Shown piece after piece: positions 42,553 through 50,997 of a stretch of 64,000 bases of DNA. Location: assembly GCA_045589355.1 (NCBI GenBank), contig JAZNOW010000073.1, forward strand, positions 1 through 64,000, in the 5' to 3' direction. The translations under genes and the position numbers were made by a program. Source of the DNA: RUG563 sp045589355 (GTDB taxonomy: Bacteria > Bacillota > Clostridia > Christensenellales > Aristaeellaceae). Numbering within the stretch: the stretch's first letter is position 1; each line of letters begins with the position of its first letter. Under the pieces are notes generated by a model. It had not been told where the DNA came from. It ran no database searches and worked only from the letters and a program-made list of their open reading frames with translations.

Positions 42553-42990
42553 TTATTCTTCGGTAGCTTCTTCCGCCACTTCAGCGATCTCTTCTTTGAT
42601 CTCTTCCACGGCTTGCGCGATTTCTTCTTTGGCGTCCACGATGCCTTCCTGCACGTCTTCCACCACGTCTTCCGCCTTTTCTTCGGCTTCCTTGGCTTCC
42701 TGGATGGCCTTGGAGACGCGGGCGTCCTTCATTTTGTACACCTTGTCCTTCACGGGGGCAACCTTATCGGCAGCCTTCTTGAAGGTGGCCTTCTTATCGG
42801 AAACACCGCCGATGAACAGGGCCACAACCAGCAGGGCCACGATCAGCAGGGTCTTCCAGAAGCCGATGGACAGGAACAGGATGCCCATGATCAGGGCGAT
42901 CACGCAGCAGAAGATGGCGCATTCGGGGGTGCCGATTTTGAAGATCTTTTGCATCATGGTTTCAAATTTGGACTGCTTGTTTTCACTCAT
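42553..42990 (-). CDS. DUF2273-like small membrane protein with acidic coiled coil
   Basis: A 145-residue protein with one hydrophobic hairpin (residues ~20-62, CAIFCCVIALIMGILFLSIG and LLIVALLVVALFIGG) resembling DUF2273, then a long charged helix rich in Glu and Ala (residues ~85-145, VEDVQEGIVDAKEEIAQAV). The start MSENKQ follows CAGGAGGAAG. DUF2273, AmaP and Asp23 are usually encoded together and form an envelope stress complex at the membrane. The acidic tail is an added feature. Confidence 0.75.
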   Translation of the reverse strand: MSENKQSKFETMMQKIFKIGTPECAIFCCVIALIMGILFLSIGFWKTLLIVALLVVALFIGGVSDKKATFKKAADKVAPVKDKVYKMKDARVSKAIQEAKEAEEKAEDVVEDVQEGIVDAKEEIAQAVEEIKEEIAEVAEEATEE

Positions 42991-43786
42991 TGGTTTCTTC
43001 CTCCTGTGCCTGTTGGGCAATTTCTGTGGTTTCTTCGGGAACGACAATCTCTTCCTGAACGGATTCTTCTTCGGTAACCGTTTCTTCCGTTACGGTTTCC
43101 GCTTCGGGGGCGGGAGCCGCTTCGGGGGCAACGGGCATGGTGGCAGGCTCCGCATCGCGCTTGAACAGGCGCTGATGGATGGGCTGCTTTTTATCCTTCG
43201 CCTGGGCAGGGGTTTCCTGTTCGGCGGCAGGTTCGGCATTGACCAGGTAGGGGGAATTGTTGGCGACTTCCTTGGCGGTTTCCACAGCCACCTTGACTTC
43301 CTTCACTTCGATGCCGGAGGAGGCCAGCAGGTACTGCTTGATCTGCTTTTGCAGGGAGGAAACGGCCAGGGGGATGATCACGTTATTGGCCAGGGAGATA
43401 TTCAGGCCCACGGTGATGCCGCCGCGGCTGTTGTTGATGCGCATGGAGGAAAGCTGCACTTCTTCGTGCATATCCACGCACTTTTGCACCAGGTTCTTGA
43501 TGGCCACCACGGCAATGCGCAGTTCGCCGTTTTCCGTCTGCTGGACCACGAAATCCTTGCGGCGGAAGGTGAACTTGTGGGGGATGGAGAACAGGTACAG
43601 GCCAAACAGGGCACACAGGACGGCCACGCCGAAATAAATGTACTTGGCCAGCTTGATGTCCAGAATTTCGTTCAACTTGTAGGGGAAGAAGGGCAGCAGG
43701 GGCAGGGCCACGCCCAGACCCAGTGCGATCACCAGCACAGCGCCCACGATGATGATGATGCGATGCCAGAAACGAAACTTTTTCAT
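42983..43786 (-). CDS. amaP: Alkaline shock response membrane anchor protein AmaP
   Basis: A 267-residue protein. Two N-terminal helices (IIIIVGAVLVIALGLGVALP, and YIYFGVAVLCALFGLYLFS) precede a beta-rich domain (ENGELRIAVVAIKNLVQKCV, then RGGITVGLNISLANNV) that resembles Asp23 itself. The last ~80 residues are Pro/Glu-rich and disordered. AmaP anchors Asp23 to the membrane in Staphylococcus. It lies directly after the Asp23-type gene. Confidence 0.87.
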   Translation of the reverse strand: MKKFRFWHRIIIIVGAVLVIALGLGVALPLLPFFPYKLNEILDIKLAKYIYFGVAVLCALFGLYLFSIPHKFTFRRKDFVVQQTENGELRIAVVAIKNLVQKCVDMHEEVQLSSMRINNSRGGITVGLNISLANNVIIPLAVSSLQKQIKQYLLASSGIEVKEVKVAVETAKEVANNSPYLVNAEPAAEQETPAQAKDKKQPIHQRLFKRDAEPATMPVAPEAAPAPEAETVTEETVTEEESVQEEIVVPEETTEIAQQAQEEETNE

Positions 43787-43810
43787 TTTTTACACCTCTT
43801 GCATTTGTTC

Positions 43811-44482
43811 TCAGCAGCGCTTACGGCCGGGAGCCTTTTTCTTGGTCTTGGGGGCTTCCTGAGCGGTTTCTTCGGCAGCGGGGGCTTCTTCGCCGTCCAG
43901 CTGAGCCTGCTCCGCCAGCACTTCTTCGCTGAAAGCTTCCTCTTCGTTCAGCTGGGCTTCTTCTGCTTCGGGTGCAGCCGTTTCTTCCTGCACAGGAATT
44001 TCTTCGGCCTTGGGCTCTTCCACCTTGACCTCTTCCTTCTTGGCAGCTTCGGTGAGCAGGGGGTTCTTGGCGGCTTCAATGCCGGTCATGGCAGCCTTCT
44101 TTTCTTTTTCAAAGCTGACGCCCTGCACATGCACGTCGACCCTTACCACATGCAGGCCGGTGAGGCTTTCCAGGGCCTTGCGCACGTTTTCCTGCACTTC
44201 ATGGGCCACCTTCTGGATGGGCTGGCCGTATTCCACCACGATGTACAGATCCACCGCGGCTTCCTGAGAACCCACTTCCACCTTTACGCCCTTGGTGATG
44301 GTACGGTTGCGGCCCAGGATCTCGCTGAAGCCGCCGCTGACGCACATGCCGGCAATGCCGTCGATTTCATTGGCGGCAACGCCTGCGATGGTGGCGATCA
44401 CTTCGTTTGCGTAGGAAATGGTACCGCCGTTTTGCAAATCCACATCCACCTTGACGGGCAGATTTTCTTTCTTCTGAGCCAT
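43811..44482 (-). CDS. Asp23/Gls24 family envelope stress protein
   Basis: A 223-residue protein. The Asp23 domain (residues ~10-130) shows GTISYANEVIATIAGVAANE, GVKVEVGSQEAAVDLYIVVE and VRKALESLTGLHVVRVDVHV followed by QGV. The C-terminal ~90 residues are acidic and low complexity. The start MAQKKEN is placed by CTGAGGAGGTG. First gene of a minus-strand run that continues through AmaP and nusB toward ispA. Confidence 0.9.
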   Translation of the reverse strand: MAQKKENLPVKVDVDLQNGGTISYANEVIATIAGVAANEIDGIAGMCVSGGFSEILGRNRTITKGVKVEVGSQEAAVDLYIVVEYGQPIQKVAHEVQENVRKALESLTGLHVVRVDVHVQGVSFEKEKKAAMTGIEAAKNPLLTEAAKKEEVKVEEPKAEEIPVQEETAAPEAEEAQLNEEEAFSEEVLAEQAQLDGEEAPAAEETAQEAPKTKKKAPGRKRC

Positions 44483-44510
44483 ATTACGCACCTCCTCAGA
44501 GATATACACC

Positions 44511-44539
44511 AGTATAGCAGATTTTTTCTTCTTTGGCAA
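44511..44539 (-). promoter_or_regulatory. Promoter of the Asp23-AmaP-nusB operon
   Basis: Minus strand: TTGCCA (44534-44539), 17-bp spacer, TATACT (44511-44516) with TGC extended -10, about 30 bp before the Asp23 start. Confidence 0.75.
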
Positions 44540-44602
44540 CACTTGCGGCCTTTGTGCCACAAGCGTGCCGTAAAGTTTTTTGCGAAAAAAATCAGGGAAA
44601 AA

Positions 44603-45892
44603 TCAGGGGGTCAGCCGGTTGGGGCCGCGGAAGAGGAACATGACTTCCTTGATCGGAATGCCAAGGAGCAGCATGGTGAGACGGTCCACGCCCAGGCCGA
44701 AGCCGCCGTGGGGCGGGCAGCCGTAGCGGAAGAAATCCATGTAGAATTTCACGTCTTCGCCCAGGCCCTTTTCGTCGGCCTGCGCACGCAGCTGTTCGTA
44801 GCGGTGTTCACGCTGGGCGCCGGTGGTGATTTCGGTGCCGCGCCAGATCAGGTCATAGCCCAGGGGCATGCCGTTTTCGTCGCGCATATGGTAGAAAGCG
44901 CGCTTCTGGGGGCCGTAGTCGGTGACGAAGAGGAATTCGTGGCCGAACTTATCCATGCTCAGCTTGGCGCAAAGGTGTTCCGCTTCGGTGGTCAGGTCGT
45001 TCTTTTCTTCTTCGGGGCAGGTATAGCCGTAGCGTTCTTCCAGCTCCCTGTACACATCCGCCAGCTTCATTTCGGGGAAGGGCAGGGTGGGCACCACGGT
45101 TTCCATGCCGAACAGTTCCTTGATCTTGTCGCCGTACTTATCGTTCACGGCCTTCAGGGCGGCCTGCAAAAGCTCCGCTTCCATGGCCATCACGTCCCGG
45201 AAGGAGGAAATATAGCTCATTTCCAGGTCGAAGCCGGTGAATTCGGTGGCGTGCTTGTTGGTGAAGCTCTTTTCGGCGCGGAACACGGGGCCTACTTCGA
45301 AAATGCGGTCAAAGCCGGCAGCCATGGCCATTTGCTTGTAGAACTGGGGGCTCTGGGAGAGGTAGCCCTTGCGGTCGAAATACTTGAGCTCAAACACATC
45401 GGAGCCGGATTCGCTGGCAGCGCCGATGAGCTTGGGGGTGTGGATTTCCATGAAGCCTTCGTTCAGCAGGTAGTTGCGCATGGCGGCCACCATTTCGGTC
45501 TGGGCCTTGAAGATGAGGGTGTTGCGGTCGGAACGCAGGTCCACCCAGCGGTAGTCCAGGCGGCTGTCGATGGCGGCGTCCTTGGAGATGGGCAGGGGTT
45601 CGGCGATGGAGAGGATTTCCATCTGTTCGGGCAGCATTTCAATGCCGCCCATCTTCACATAGCTGTTTTCCACCACGGGGCCGATGCAGGTGACCACGGA
45701 TTCCACGGTCAGCTGGTCCACCACGGCGGCAATTTCGGGATACTTTTCCTTTTCCACGGTGACCTGGATGCGGCCGGTATGGTCCCGGATGACCAGGAAG
45801 GCCATGGTGCGCTTGTTGCGCAGGTTTTCCACATAACCCTGAATCTTGTTCACTTCGCCGGGGATCACTTTGGCAATCAGATTTCTGTTCAT
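44603..45892 (-). CDS. aspS: Aspartyl-tRNA synthetase, archaeal/eukaryotic type (probably non-discriminating)
   Basis: A 429-residue class II synthetase. The N-terminal OB fold (VNKIQGYVENLRNKRTMAFL) leads into the catalytic core with VGPVFRAEKSFTNKHATEF (motif 2) and GGFGLGVDRLTMLLLG (motif 3). It lacks the ~120-residue GAD insertion of standard bacterial AspRS (~590 residues), so it belongs to the archaeal-type group. Such enzymes in bacteria usually charge both tRNA-Asp and tRNA-Asn, with GatCAB converting Asp-tRNA-Asn. The ribosome binding site AAAAGGAG precedes the ATG. It follows hisS by 30 nt. Confidence 0.92.
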   Translation of the reverse strand: MNRNLIAKVIPGEVNKIQGYVENLRNKRTMAFLVIRDHTGRIQVTVEKEKYPEIAAVVDQLTVESVVTCIGPVVENSYVKMGGIEMLPEQMEILSIAEPLPISKDAAIDSRLDYRWVDLRSDRNTLIFKAQTEMVAAMRNYLLNEGFMEIHTPKLIGAASESGSDVFELKYFDRKGYLSQSPQFYKQMAMAAGFDRIFEVGPVFRAEKSFTNKHATEFTGFDLEMSYISSFRDVMAMEAELLQAALKAVNDKYGDKIKELFGMETVVPTLPFPEMKLADVYRELEERYGYTCPEEEKNDLTTEAEHLCAKLSMDKFGHEFLFVTDYGPQKRAFYHMRDENGMPLGYDLIWRGTEITTGAQREHRYEQLRAQADEKGLGEDVKFYMDFFRYGCPPHGGFGLGVDRLTMLLLGIPIKEVMFLFRGPNRLTP

Positions 45893-45922
45893 ATAGGTAT
45901 GCTCCTTTTCTTTCGGAATTGC

Positions 45923-47188
45923 TTATTTCAGCAAAGCGGCGGTTTCTTCCGCTGCGGTTTCAAGGGAAAATTCCACTTCTTCCCGGGTCTGCATGTTGCG
46001 CACTTTCACCGTGCCCCGGGCGTATTCGTCGCCGCCCATGATGGCCACATACCTGGCGTTCACCTTATCGGCAAACTTGAACTGGGCCTTGAGGGAACGG
46101 CCGCACACGTCGCAGTCGGCCTTTACGCCGGCCTTGCGCAGGGCCTGGGTGAAGGTGAAGGCAGGCACGGCCATATCGGCGCCCAGGTTGGCCACATAGA
46201 CGTCGGTGATGCCGGGGTTTTCGGGCAGCAGGCCCTGGGTGGTCAGCTCAATGAGGATGCGTTCGATGCCGATGCCAAAGCCGGCAGCAGGGGTGGCGGG
46301 GCCGCCCAGCTCTTCCACCAGCTTATCGTACCGGCCGCCGCCGCAAAGGGCCAGGCCTTCCCGGCCGGACTGCATGATGATTTCAAACACCGTCTTGGTG
46401 TAATAATCCAGGCCGCGCACAATGCGGGGATCCAGCGCGAAGGGGATGTTTGCCGCGGTCAGAAGCGTCTGCAGCTTTTCGAAGTGGCTGCCGCAGTCAT
46501 CGCACAGGCAGTCCAGAATGGAGGGCGCGTCTTTCACGATGGCCTTGCACTTTTCTTCCTTGCAGTCCAGGATGCGCAGAGGGTTCTTGGCAAAGCGTTC
46601 CTGGCAGGTGGGGCACATATCGGACAGCCTTTCGCCCAGGTATTCCTTCAGCTTCTGGTGGTACCGGGGCCGGCATTCGGGGCAGCCGATGGAATTGATG
46701 TGCACGGACAGGTTCTTCAGCCCCAGCCCGCCCAGCAATTCAAACAGGGCGCAGATCAGTTCTGCTTCCACGGTGGGTTCCTTGCCGCCAAAGCATTCCA
46801 TGCCGAACTGGTGGTGTTCGCGAAGACGGCCGGCCTGGGGCTTTTCATAGCGGAAAATGGGGGCGGCCAGGTAATACATTTTGCAGGGCAGCGCTTCGTT
46901 ATACAGTTTGCCTTCAATGAAGGCGCGCACGGCGCCGGCAGTGCCTTCGGGCTTGAGGGTGATGGAGCGTTCGCCCTTGTCCAGGAAGGTGTACATTTCC
47001 TTGGTGACGATGTCGCTGGTGTCGCCCACGCCGCGCTGGAAGAGCTCGGTGTGTTCAAAGACGGGGGTGCGCACTTCCCGGTAACCCCAGCGGGCGGCCA
47101 GGGAACGCATTTTTGCTTCTACATATTGCCACTGATATGCGTCCTGGGGCAGCATATCTTTTGTGCCTTTGGGTGCCTGTGTGAGCAT
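45923..47188 (-). CDS. hisS: Histidyl-tRNA synthetase
   Basis: A 421-residue class II synthetase. APKGTKDMLPQDAYQW starts the catalytic core; TLKPEGTAGAVRAFIE, FRYEKPQAGRLREHHQFGME, LDPRIVRGLDYYTKTVFEI (His-specific motif A) and GFGIGIERI (motif 3) follow. The insertion domain has a cysteine set (GCPECR, CPTCQ, CKEEKC, CDDC) that could bind zinc, a clostridial trait. The C-terminal anticodon domain starts near YVANLG. The start at 47188 follows CAGGAGGG. A T-box leader lies upstream. Confidence 0.95.
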   Translation of the reverse strand: MLTQAPKGTKDMLPQDAYQWQYVEAKMRSLAARWGYREVRTPVFEHTELFQRGVGDTSDIVTKEMYTFLDKGERSITLKPEGTAGAVRAFIEGKLYNEALPCKMYYLAAPIFRYEKPQAGRLREHHQFGMECFGGKEPTVEAELICALFELLGGLGLKNLSVHINSIGCPECRPRYHQKLKEYLGERLSDMCPTCQERFAKNPLRILDCKEEKCKAIVKDAPSILDCLCDDCGSHFEKLQTLLTAANIPFALDPRIVRGLDYYTKTVFEIIMQSGREGLALCGGGRYDKLVEELGGPATPAAGFGIGIERILIELTTQGLLPENPGITDVYVANLGADMAVPAFTFTQALRKAGVKADCDVCGRSLKAQFKFADKVNARYVAIMGGDEYARGTVKVRNMQTREEVEFSLETAAEETAALLK

Positions 47189-47204
47189 AAGTTGTAAACC
47201 CTCC

Positions 47205-47432
47205 TGATAAAAAAATACGCCCATGCCCTATGCATGGGACGAAGTTCACTTCGCGGTGCCACCCAGCTTGAAAGGCAATGCCTTTCCGCTTTCTTTTCCG
47301 TAACGCTGAAATGCGCCTGCTCTCGCAGGAGGCTCCGGGGTGTCCCATCCGTGCGGCGATGCGCTGCTTTCAGCCGGGGCGGCGCTCTCTTTGATCGCAA
47401 CTGACCGGATTTCTTCCCATCATTGCCGGTGT
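47205..47432 (-). promoter_or_regulatory. T-box riboswitch leader of hisS
   Basis: Minus-strand leader. The T-box GGGTGGCACCGCG (about 47252-47265) is exact. It is followed by a terminator stem CCCATGC/GCATGGG (about 47219-47241) and a T run at 47209-47215. An AGAGAG stem I motif and an AATGATGG start are also present. The specifier is probably CAC (His) at 47340-47342, in GGACACCCCGGAGC. Uncharged tRNA-His should stabilise the antiterminator and switch on hisS-aspS. Confidence 0.88.
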
Positions 47433-47438
47433 TTTCTT

Positions 47439-47467
47439 ATTATAAAAGGAAAAAACCAAGATGTCAA
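47439..47467 (-). promoter_or_regulatory. Consensus promoter of hisS-aspS
   Basis: Minus strand: TTGACA (47462-47467), 17-bp spacer, TATAAT (47439-47444). Perfect boxes, expected for a T-box attenuated unit. The left flank of repeat copy C begins at its -35 end. Confidence 0.88.
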
Positions 47468-47477
47468 CAAAATTCAG

Positions 47478-48081
47478 AATTCAGAATGAAGAATTCAGAA
47501 TTGGGGTTTGTTGGTGATGAAAGGCTGTATCTTTCATACAGTTTCCCGGTGAAGCTTGGGGGACGATGCGGGGTTTCACCCCTGCACCCCACCAGGGGCA
47601 TTGCCCCTGGACCCTTTTTCCGGAAACAGCAATTCGTATCACACAAACAGTTTCCCGGTGGAACAGAGCATCACGCAGACACACATTCGCAGAGGAAGAT
47701 TGTATTTTTGCGAATTGGCTGCGGCACTGCCGCACCACGGGCTGGGCGGCGGAACGCCGCCAACCGGATGCTGTGCATCCGGGGAAAACATGAAAAAAGA
47801 TCGGAGGGAAAGCAAGCTTTCCCGGCCGACTTTTTTCAATGTTTTCATAGTGCCCGTGTGCTTTCGTTTCGCTTTTCCAAGCAACATGCGGAAAGAAGTT
47901 TGGAAAAACAGTTGTCTGCATCGCAGGAAGGGTGCAGGGCCGATGGCCCTGCTGCGGGGTACAGGGGCTGCATAAGCCCCTGCCCCGTCATTTCCTGGAA
48001 AGCAAAAGAAAAGAGAGGGGCGAACCCCTCTCTGTGATTGTAAACCAGCAATTCTGAATTCTTAATTCTTCATTCTGAATT
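47478..48081 (+). repeat. Dispersed hairpin-rich repeat, copy C, inside flanking inverted repeats
   Basis: Sits between pgcA and the hisS promoter. The core (about 47555-47990) repeats the module order of copy A: GGGG/CCCC and CCAGGGGC/GCCCCTGG hairpins, the closing pair CCACGGGC (47735-47742) with GCCCGTG (47852-47858), CCGGATGC/GCATCCGG, and a central 63-nt hairpin at 47784-47846. GCAGGGCC/GGCCCTGC and AGGGGCT/AGCCCCT follow. An 18-bp inverted repeat (AATTCAGAATGAAGAATT at 47478-47495, its complement at 48064-48081) brackets the region and runs into the pgcA stop codon. The pgcA terminator also lies inside. Confidence 0.82.
48003..48033 (-). terminator. Terminator of pgcA
   Basis: AGAGAGGGG (48012-48020) pairs perfectly with CCCCTCTCT (48025-48033); on the minus strand the loop is TTCG and TTTCTTTT follows. 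Confidence 0.88.
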
Positions 48082-49795
48082 ATTTCATGATTTCCTGGGC
48101 AGCAGCGGTGAGCTGAGCGTTCAGGGCATCGGTGGCTTCCTGGGTATCCGCCTTGGTGGCCACGTAGAGCTTGATCTTGGGCTCGGTGCCGCTGGGACGG
48201 ATGCACAGCCAGTTGTTGTTTTCCAGTTCGAAGTAGAGCACGTTGGACTTGGGATAATCCAGCTTTTCTTCCTTGCCGTCGGCAATGCGGATGGAGCGGC
48301 CGAAGTCCCGGATGCCGGTGACCTTCAGGCCGGCCAGTTCAGCGGGAGGATTGTTGCGCAGGTTATCCATGATGCCCTTCATCTTTTCCACGCCGTCCTT
48401 ACCGGGAAGCACCACAGAATGGCCGGTTTCCTTGTAGTAGCCGTACTTGCGGTACAGCTTCTGCAGGGCGTCGTAGAGGGTTTCGCCGCGGTCCATGCAG
48501 GCGCAGGTGGTTTCGCACAAAAGCAGGGAGGCGTTGACGCCGTCCTTGTCGCGCACCTGGGTGCCGGAGAGGTAGCCGAAGCTTTCTTCGAAGCCGAAGA
48601 CGAAGGTATGGTCGCCCTTTTCTTCGAACTGCTGGATCTTTTCGCCGATGAACTTGAAGCCGGTGAGCACGTCAAAGATCGGGATGCCGTAATCGTCGCA
48701 GATGGCCTTGGCCAGGTTTGTGGACACAACGGACTTCACGGCAGCGGCGTTTGCGGGCAGGGTGCCGTTGGCTTTGCGGCTTTCCAGGATGTGGCTGAGC
48801 ATCAGGCAGGCGATCTGGTTGCCGGTGAGGGTACGCCAGATGCCGTCCTTGTCTTTCACGGCGCAGCCCAGGCGGTCGCAGTCAGGGTCGGTGCCGAAGA
48901 CGGTGGTGGCGCCCACTTCTTCTGCCAGCGGGATGGCCATTTTGAAGGCGGCGGGGTCTTCAGGGTTGGGCGCGGTGACGGTGGGGAAGCGGCCGTCGGG
49001 GGCTTCCTGTTCCTTGACCACAGTGACCATGGTGATGCCCAGTTCCTTAAGCAGGCGGCGCACCGGCACGTTGCCGGAGCCGTGCAGGGGGGTGTAGACG
49101 ATGTTCAGGTCCGCGCCCCGCTTTTCCAGCAGTTCCGGACGCAGGGACAGGGTTTTCACCATTTCGATGTAATCATCGTCCACTTCCTTGTTGCCGATGA
49201 TCTGCAAAAGGCCCTTGGCCTTGGCTTCTTCTTCCGCCATGGGCACGCATTCTTCGTACTGAAGGGCGTTGATGCTGGCGATGATTTCATCTGCCACGTC
49301 GGGGCCGATCTGCGCGCCGTCTTCGCCGTACACCTTGTAGCCGTTGTACTGGGGCGGGTTATGGCTGGCGGTGATGATGACACCGGCAGCAGTGCCCAGA
49401 TGGCGCACGGAATAGGAAAGGATGGGCACAGGGCGCAGGGATTCAAACAGGTAGGCCTTGATGCCGGCAGCGGCCAGGGTGAGGGCGGTTTCCTTGGCGA
49501 ACACGTCGCTCTTGATGCGGCTGTCGTAGGCCACCACAACGCCCTTGTTTTCGGTGCCGTGGGCCTTGATGTAGCGGGCCAGGCCCATCGTGGCGCGGCG
49601 CACGTTGTATACGTTCATGCGGTTGGTGCCCATGCCCAATACACCGCGCAGGCCGCCGGTGCCGAAGGCCAGGCTGGTATAAAAGCGATCTTCAATTTCT
49701 TTTTCGTCGTTTTCGATGGATTTCAGTTCAGCAATGGTTTCTTCATCCGCAGCAAAGCGGGTAAGCCAGCTTTTGTATTCTTCCATATAGCCCAT
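48080..49795 (-). CDS. pgcA: Alpha-phosphoglucomutase (PgcA type)
   Basis: A 571-residue phospho-sugar mutase interconverting glucose-6-P and glucose-1-P. FGTGGLRGVLGMGTNRMNVY opens the protein, VIITASHNPPQYNGYKVY carries the phosphoserine, FGTDPDCDRLGCAV is the metal loop, GFEESFGYLSG the sugar loop and CIRPSGTEPKIKLYVA the phosphate loop. The length matches Firmicutes PgcA rather than GlmM. It supplies UDP-glucose for envelope polymers. The gene ends in the inverted repeat flanking copy C. Confidence 0.94.
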   Translation of the reverse strand: MGYMEEYKSWLTRFAADEETIAELKSIENDEKEIEDRFYTSLAFGTGGLRGVLGMGTNRMNVYNVRRATMGLARYIKAHGTENKGVVVAYDSRIKSDVFAKETALTLAAAGIKAYLFESLRPVPILSYSVRHLGTAAGVIITASHNPPQYNGYKVYGEDGAQIGPDVADEIIASINALQYEECVPMAEEEAKAKGLLQIIGNKEVDDDYIEMVKTLSLRPELLEKRGADLNIVYTPLHGSGNVPVRRLLKELGITMVTVVKEQEAPDGRFPTVTAPNPEDPAAFKMAIPLAEEVGATTVFGTDPDCDRLGCAVKDKDGIWRTLTGNQIACLMLSHILESRKANGTLPANAAAVKSVVSTNLAKAICDDYGIPIFDVLTGFKFIGEKIQQFEEKGDHTFVFGFEESFGYLSGTQVRDKDGVNASLLLCETTCACMDRGETLYDALQKLYRKYGYYKETGHSVVLPGKDGVEKMKGIMDNLRNNPPAELAGLKVTGIRDFGRSIRIADGKEEKLDYPKSNVLYFELENNNWLCIRPSGTEPKIKLYVATKADTQEATDALNAQLTAAAQEIMK

Positions 49796-49840
49796 AGGAA
49801 AAAACCTCCCTTAACAATATGTACCTTGCAGATACCTGTA

Positions 49841-50974
49841 TTATACGTTATTTTTTGCCTGTTCGCAAGTGGTGTTTGCCCATTTCAGGCCCACAAAAAT
49901 GTAGGCGGCGACACAGAGAATGTATACAATGTAGAGCAAAAGGTCGCTGATGCCGGAGCGGTCCAGCATAAATTCCAGCCCGATGATGCAGCCGGCCAGC
50001 AGCACGGTGGCAGCCAGCAGGGGGATGCGGCGCTTTTTGGATGCCAGCGCCATGGCGGCGGGGAAGAAAATGAGCATGGCATACAGCATTTCCGCATGCA
50101 CAAAGCCCCACACCATGTGGCCGTCCCGGCGCAGGCTTTCCAGGGGCACCATCAGGCAGCCAAAGAGGAAAGCGGCGTAAAGGAACAGGCGGTTTTTTGG
50201 CAGTTTGCCTTTGCTGTGCCGGTTTGCCAGCACAAGCAAAAGAATGCCGAGCATGATCACCGTCAGCAGGGCGGTATCCAGCCGGCCCTGATCGTTCACC
50301 GGAACGGAAAGCAGGGGAAGAGCCAGTTCAGGCCCCCAGCCGGCCCGGGCGTGGGAATTGGCTGCGGCAACGGCCATGGGAAAGGCCAGCCACAGGAGGG
50401 CGCCCCGGTTCAATACGTCCAGGGGCTTTTCTCTGGCGATTTTTGCCCCCAGCACACCGGCCAGGGTGATGCCGGCAAGCGCGCCCATCATCGACAGGCC
50501 CCCTTCCCATACGTTCAGCATGGCCAGGGGGGACTGAATGTCCCGGAGGTAGAAGGCGATATCCGTCAGGCAATACACAAGCCGGGAAAAGAAAAGCCCC
50601 AGGGGCACCGCAAGAATGAGGAACCACAGCAGGCCTTTGCTTTCCTTCTGATGCCTGATGCAATACACAAGAAAAAGGAGCAGCAAAAGGCCCAGCGCTG
50701 CGGCCAGGAACCGGCTGAAGGCGCTGGTCCGGAAGGCGAAAGAGGCGGGGGCGGTTTCTGTTTCCGCAGGGGCGGCAGGGGCACTGCCCAGCAGCAGGGC
50801 CATCAGCTCCGCTTCGGCGCCGGTGGCCGTTTCCGCTTCCATTTTGGCCTTCTGTTCATAATATTCCGTCTTTTTTTCCGGCAGCATGGAGCCGTGGGTG
50901 CACAAAAACAGCACCGCCACGACGGCCAGGACAGCCATCAGCCCGGCCAGAATGGGAAGAACATGTTTCTTCAT
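49841..50974 (-). CDS. Lgt-like membrane protein, paralog 2
   Basis: A 377-residue protein, paralog of the one at 16365. Shared blocks: WEGGLSMMGALAGI (GGGHSMFGALVG in paralog 1), FLFGCLMVPLESLRRDGHM (LESLRQDKHL) and a last helix LYIVYILCVAAYIFVGLK (IYLIYTLFAVLVAALVYVGL). A first helix and an Ala/Glu-rich stretch (residues ~35-70) precede the Lgt-like part. The Lgt HGG histidine is Met here and the GRLGN arginine region is lost (AAANSHARAG), so this copy is even further from Lgt. The start follows AAAGGAGG. Confidence 0.68.
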   Translation of the reverse strand: MKKHVLPILAGLMAVLAVVAVLFLCTHGSMLPEKKTEYYEQKAKMEAETATGAEAELMALLLGSAPAAPAETETAPASFAFRTSAFSRFLAAALGLLLLLFLVYCIRHQKESKGLLWFLILAVPLGLFFSRLVYCLTDIAFYLRDIQSPLAMLNVWEGGLSMMGALAGITLAGVLGAKIAREKPLDVLNRGALLWLAFPMAVAAANSHARAGWGPELALPLLSVPVNDQGRLDTALLTVIMLGILLLVLANRHSKGKLPKNRLFLYAAFLFGCLMVPLESLRRDGHMVWGFVHAEMLYAMLIFFPAAMALASKKRRIPLLAATVLLAGCIIGLEFMLDRSGISDLLLYIVYILCVAAYIFVGLKWANTTCEQAKNNV

Positions 50975-50997
50975 TTGCAGGAACCTCCTTTGGCATG

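Noticed and set aside
42596..47197. A plus-strand frame open for more than 1500 codons
   Set aside because: It runs antisense to nusB, AmaP, Asp23, aspS and hisS. The GC-rich third positions of those genes remove stops on the opposite strand. The product is His/Gly/Phe-rich and matches nothing.
47423..48037. Possible proteins encoded in repeat copy C (also in A, B and D)
   Set aside because: Similar short peptides appear in several frames only because the DNA is repeated. Frames break between copies, starts lack ribosome binding sites, and the hairpins explain the composition.
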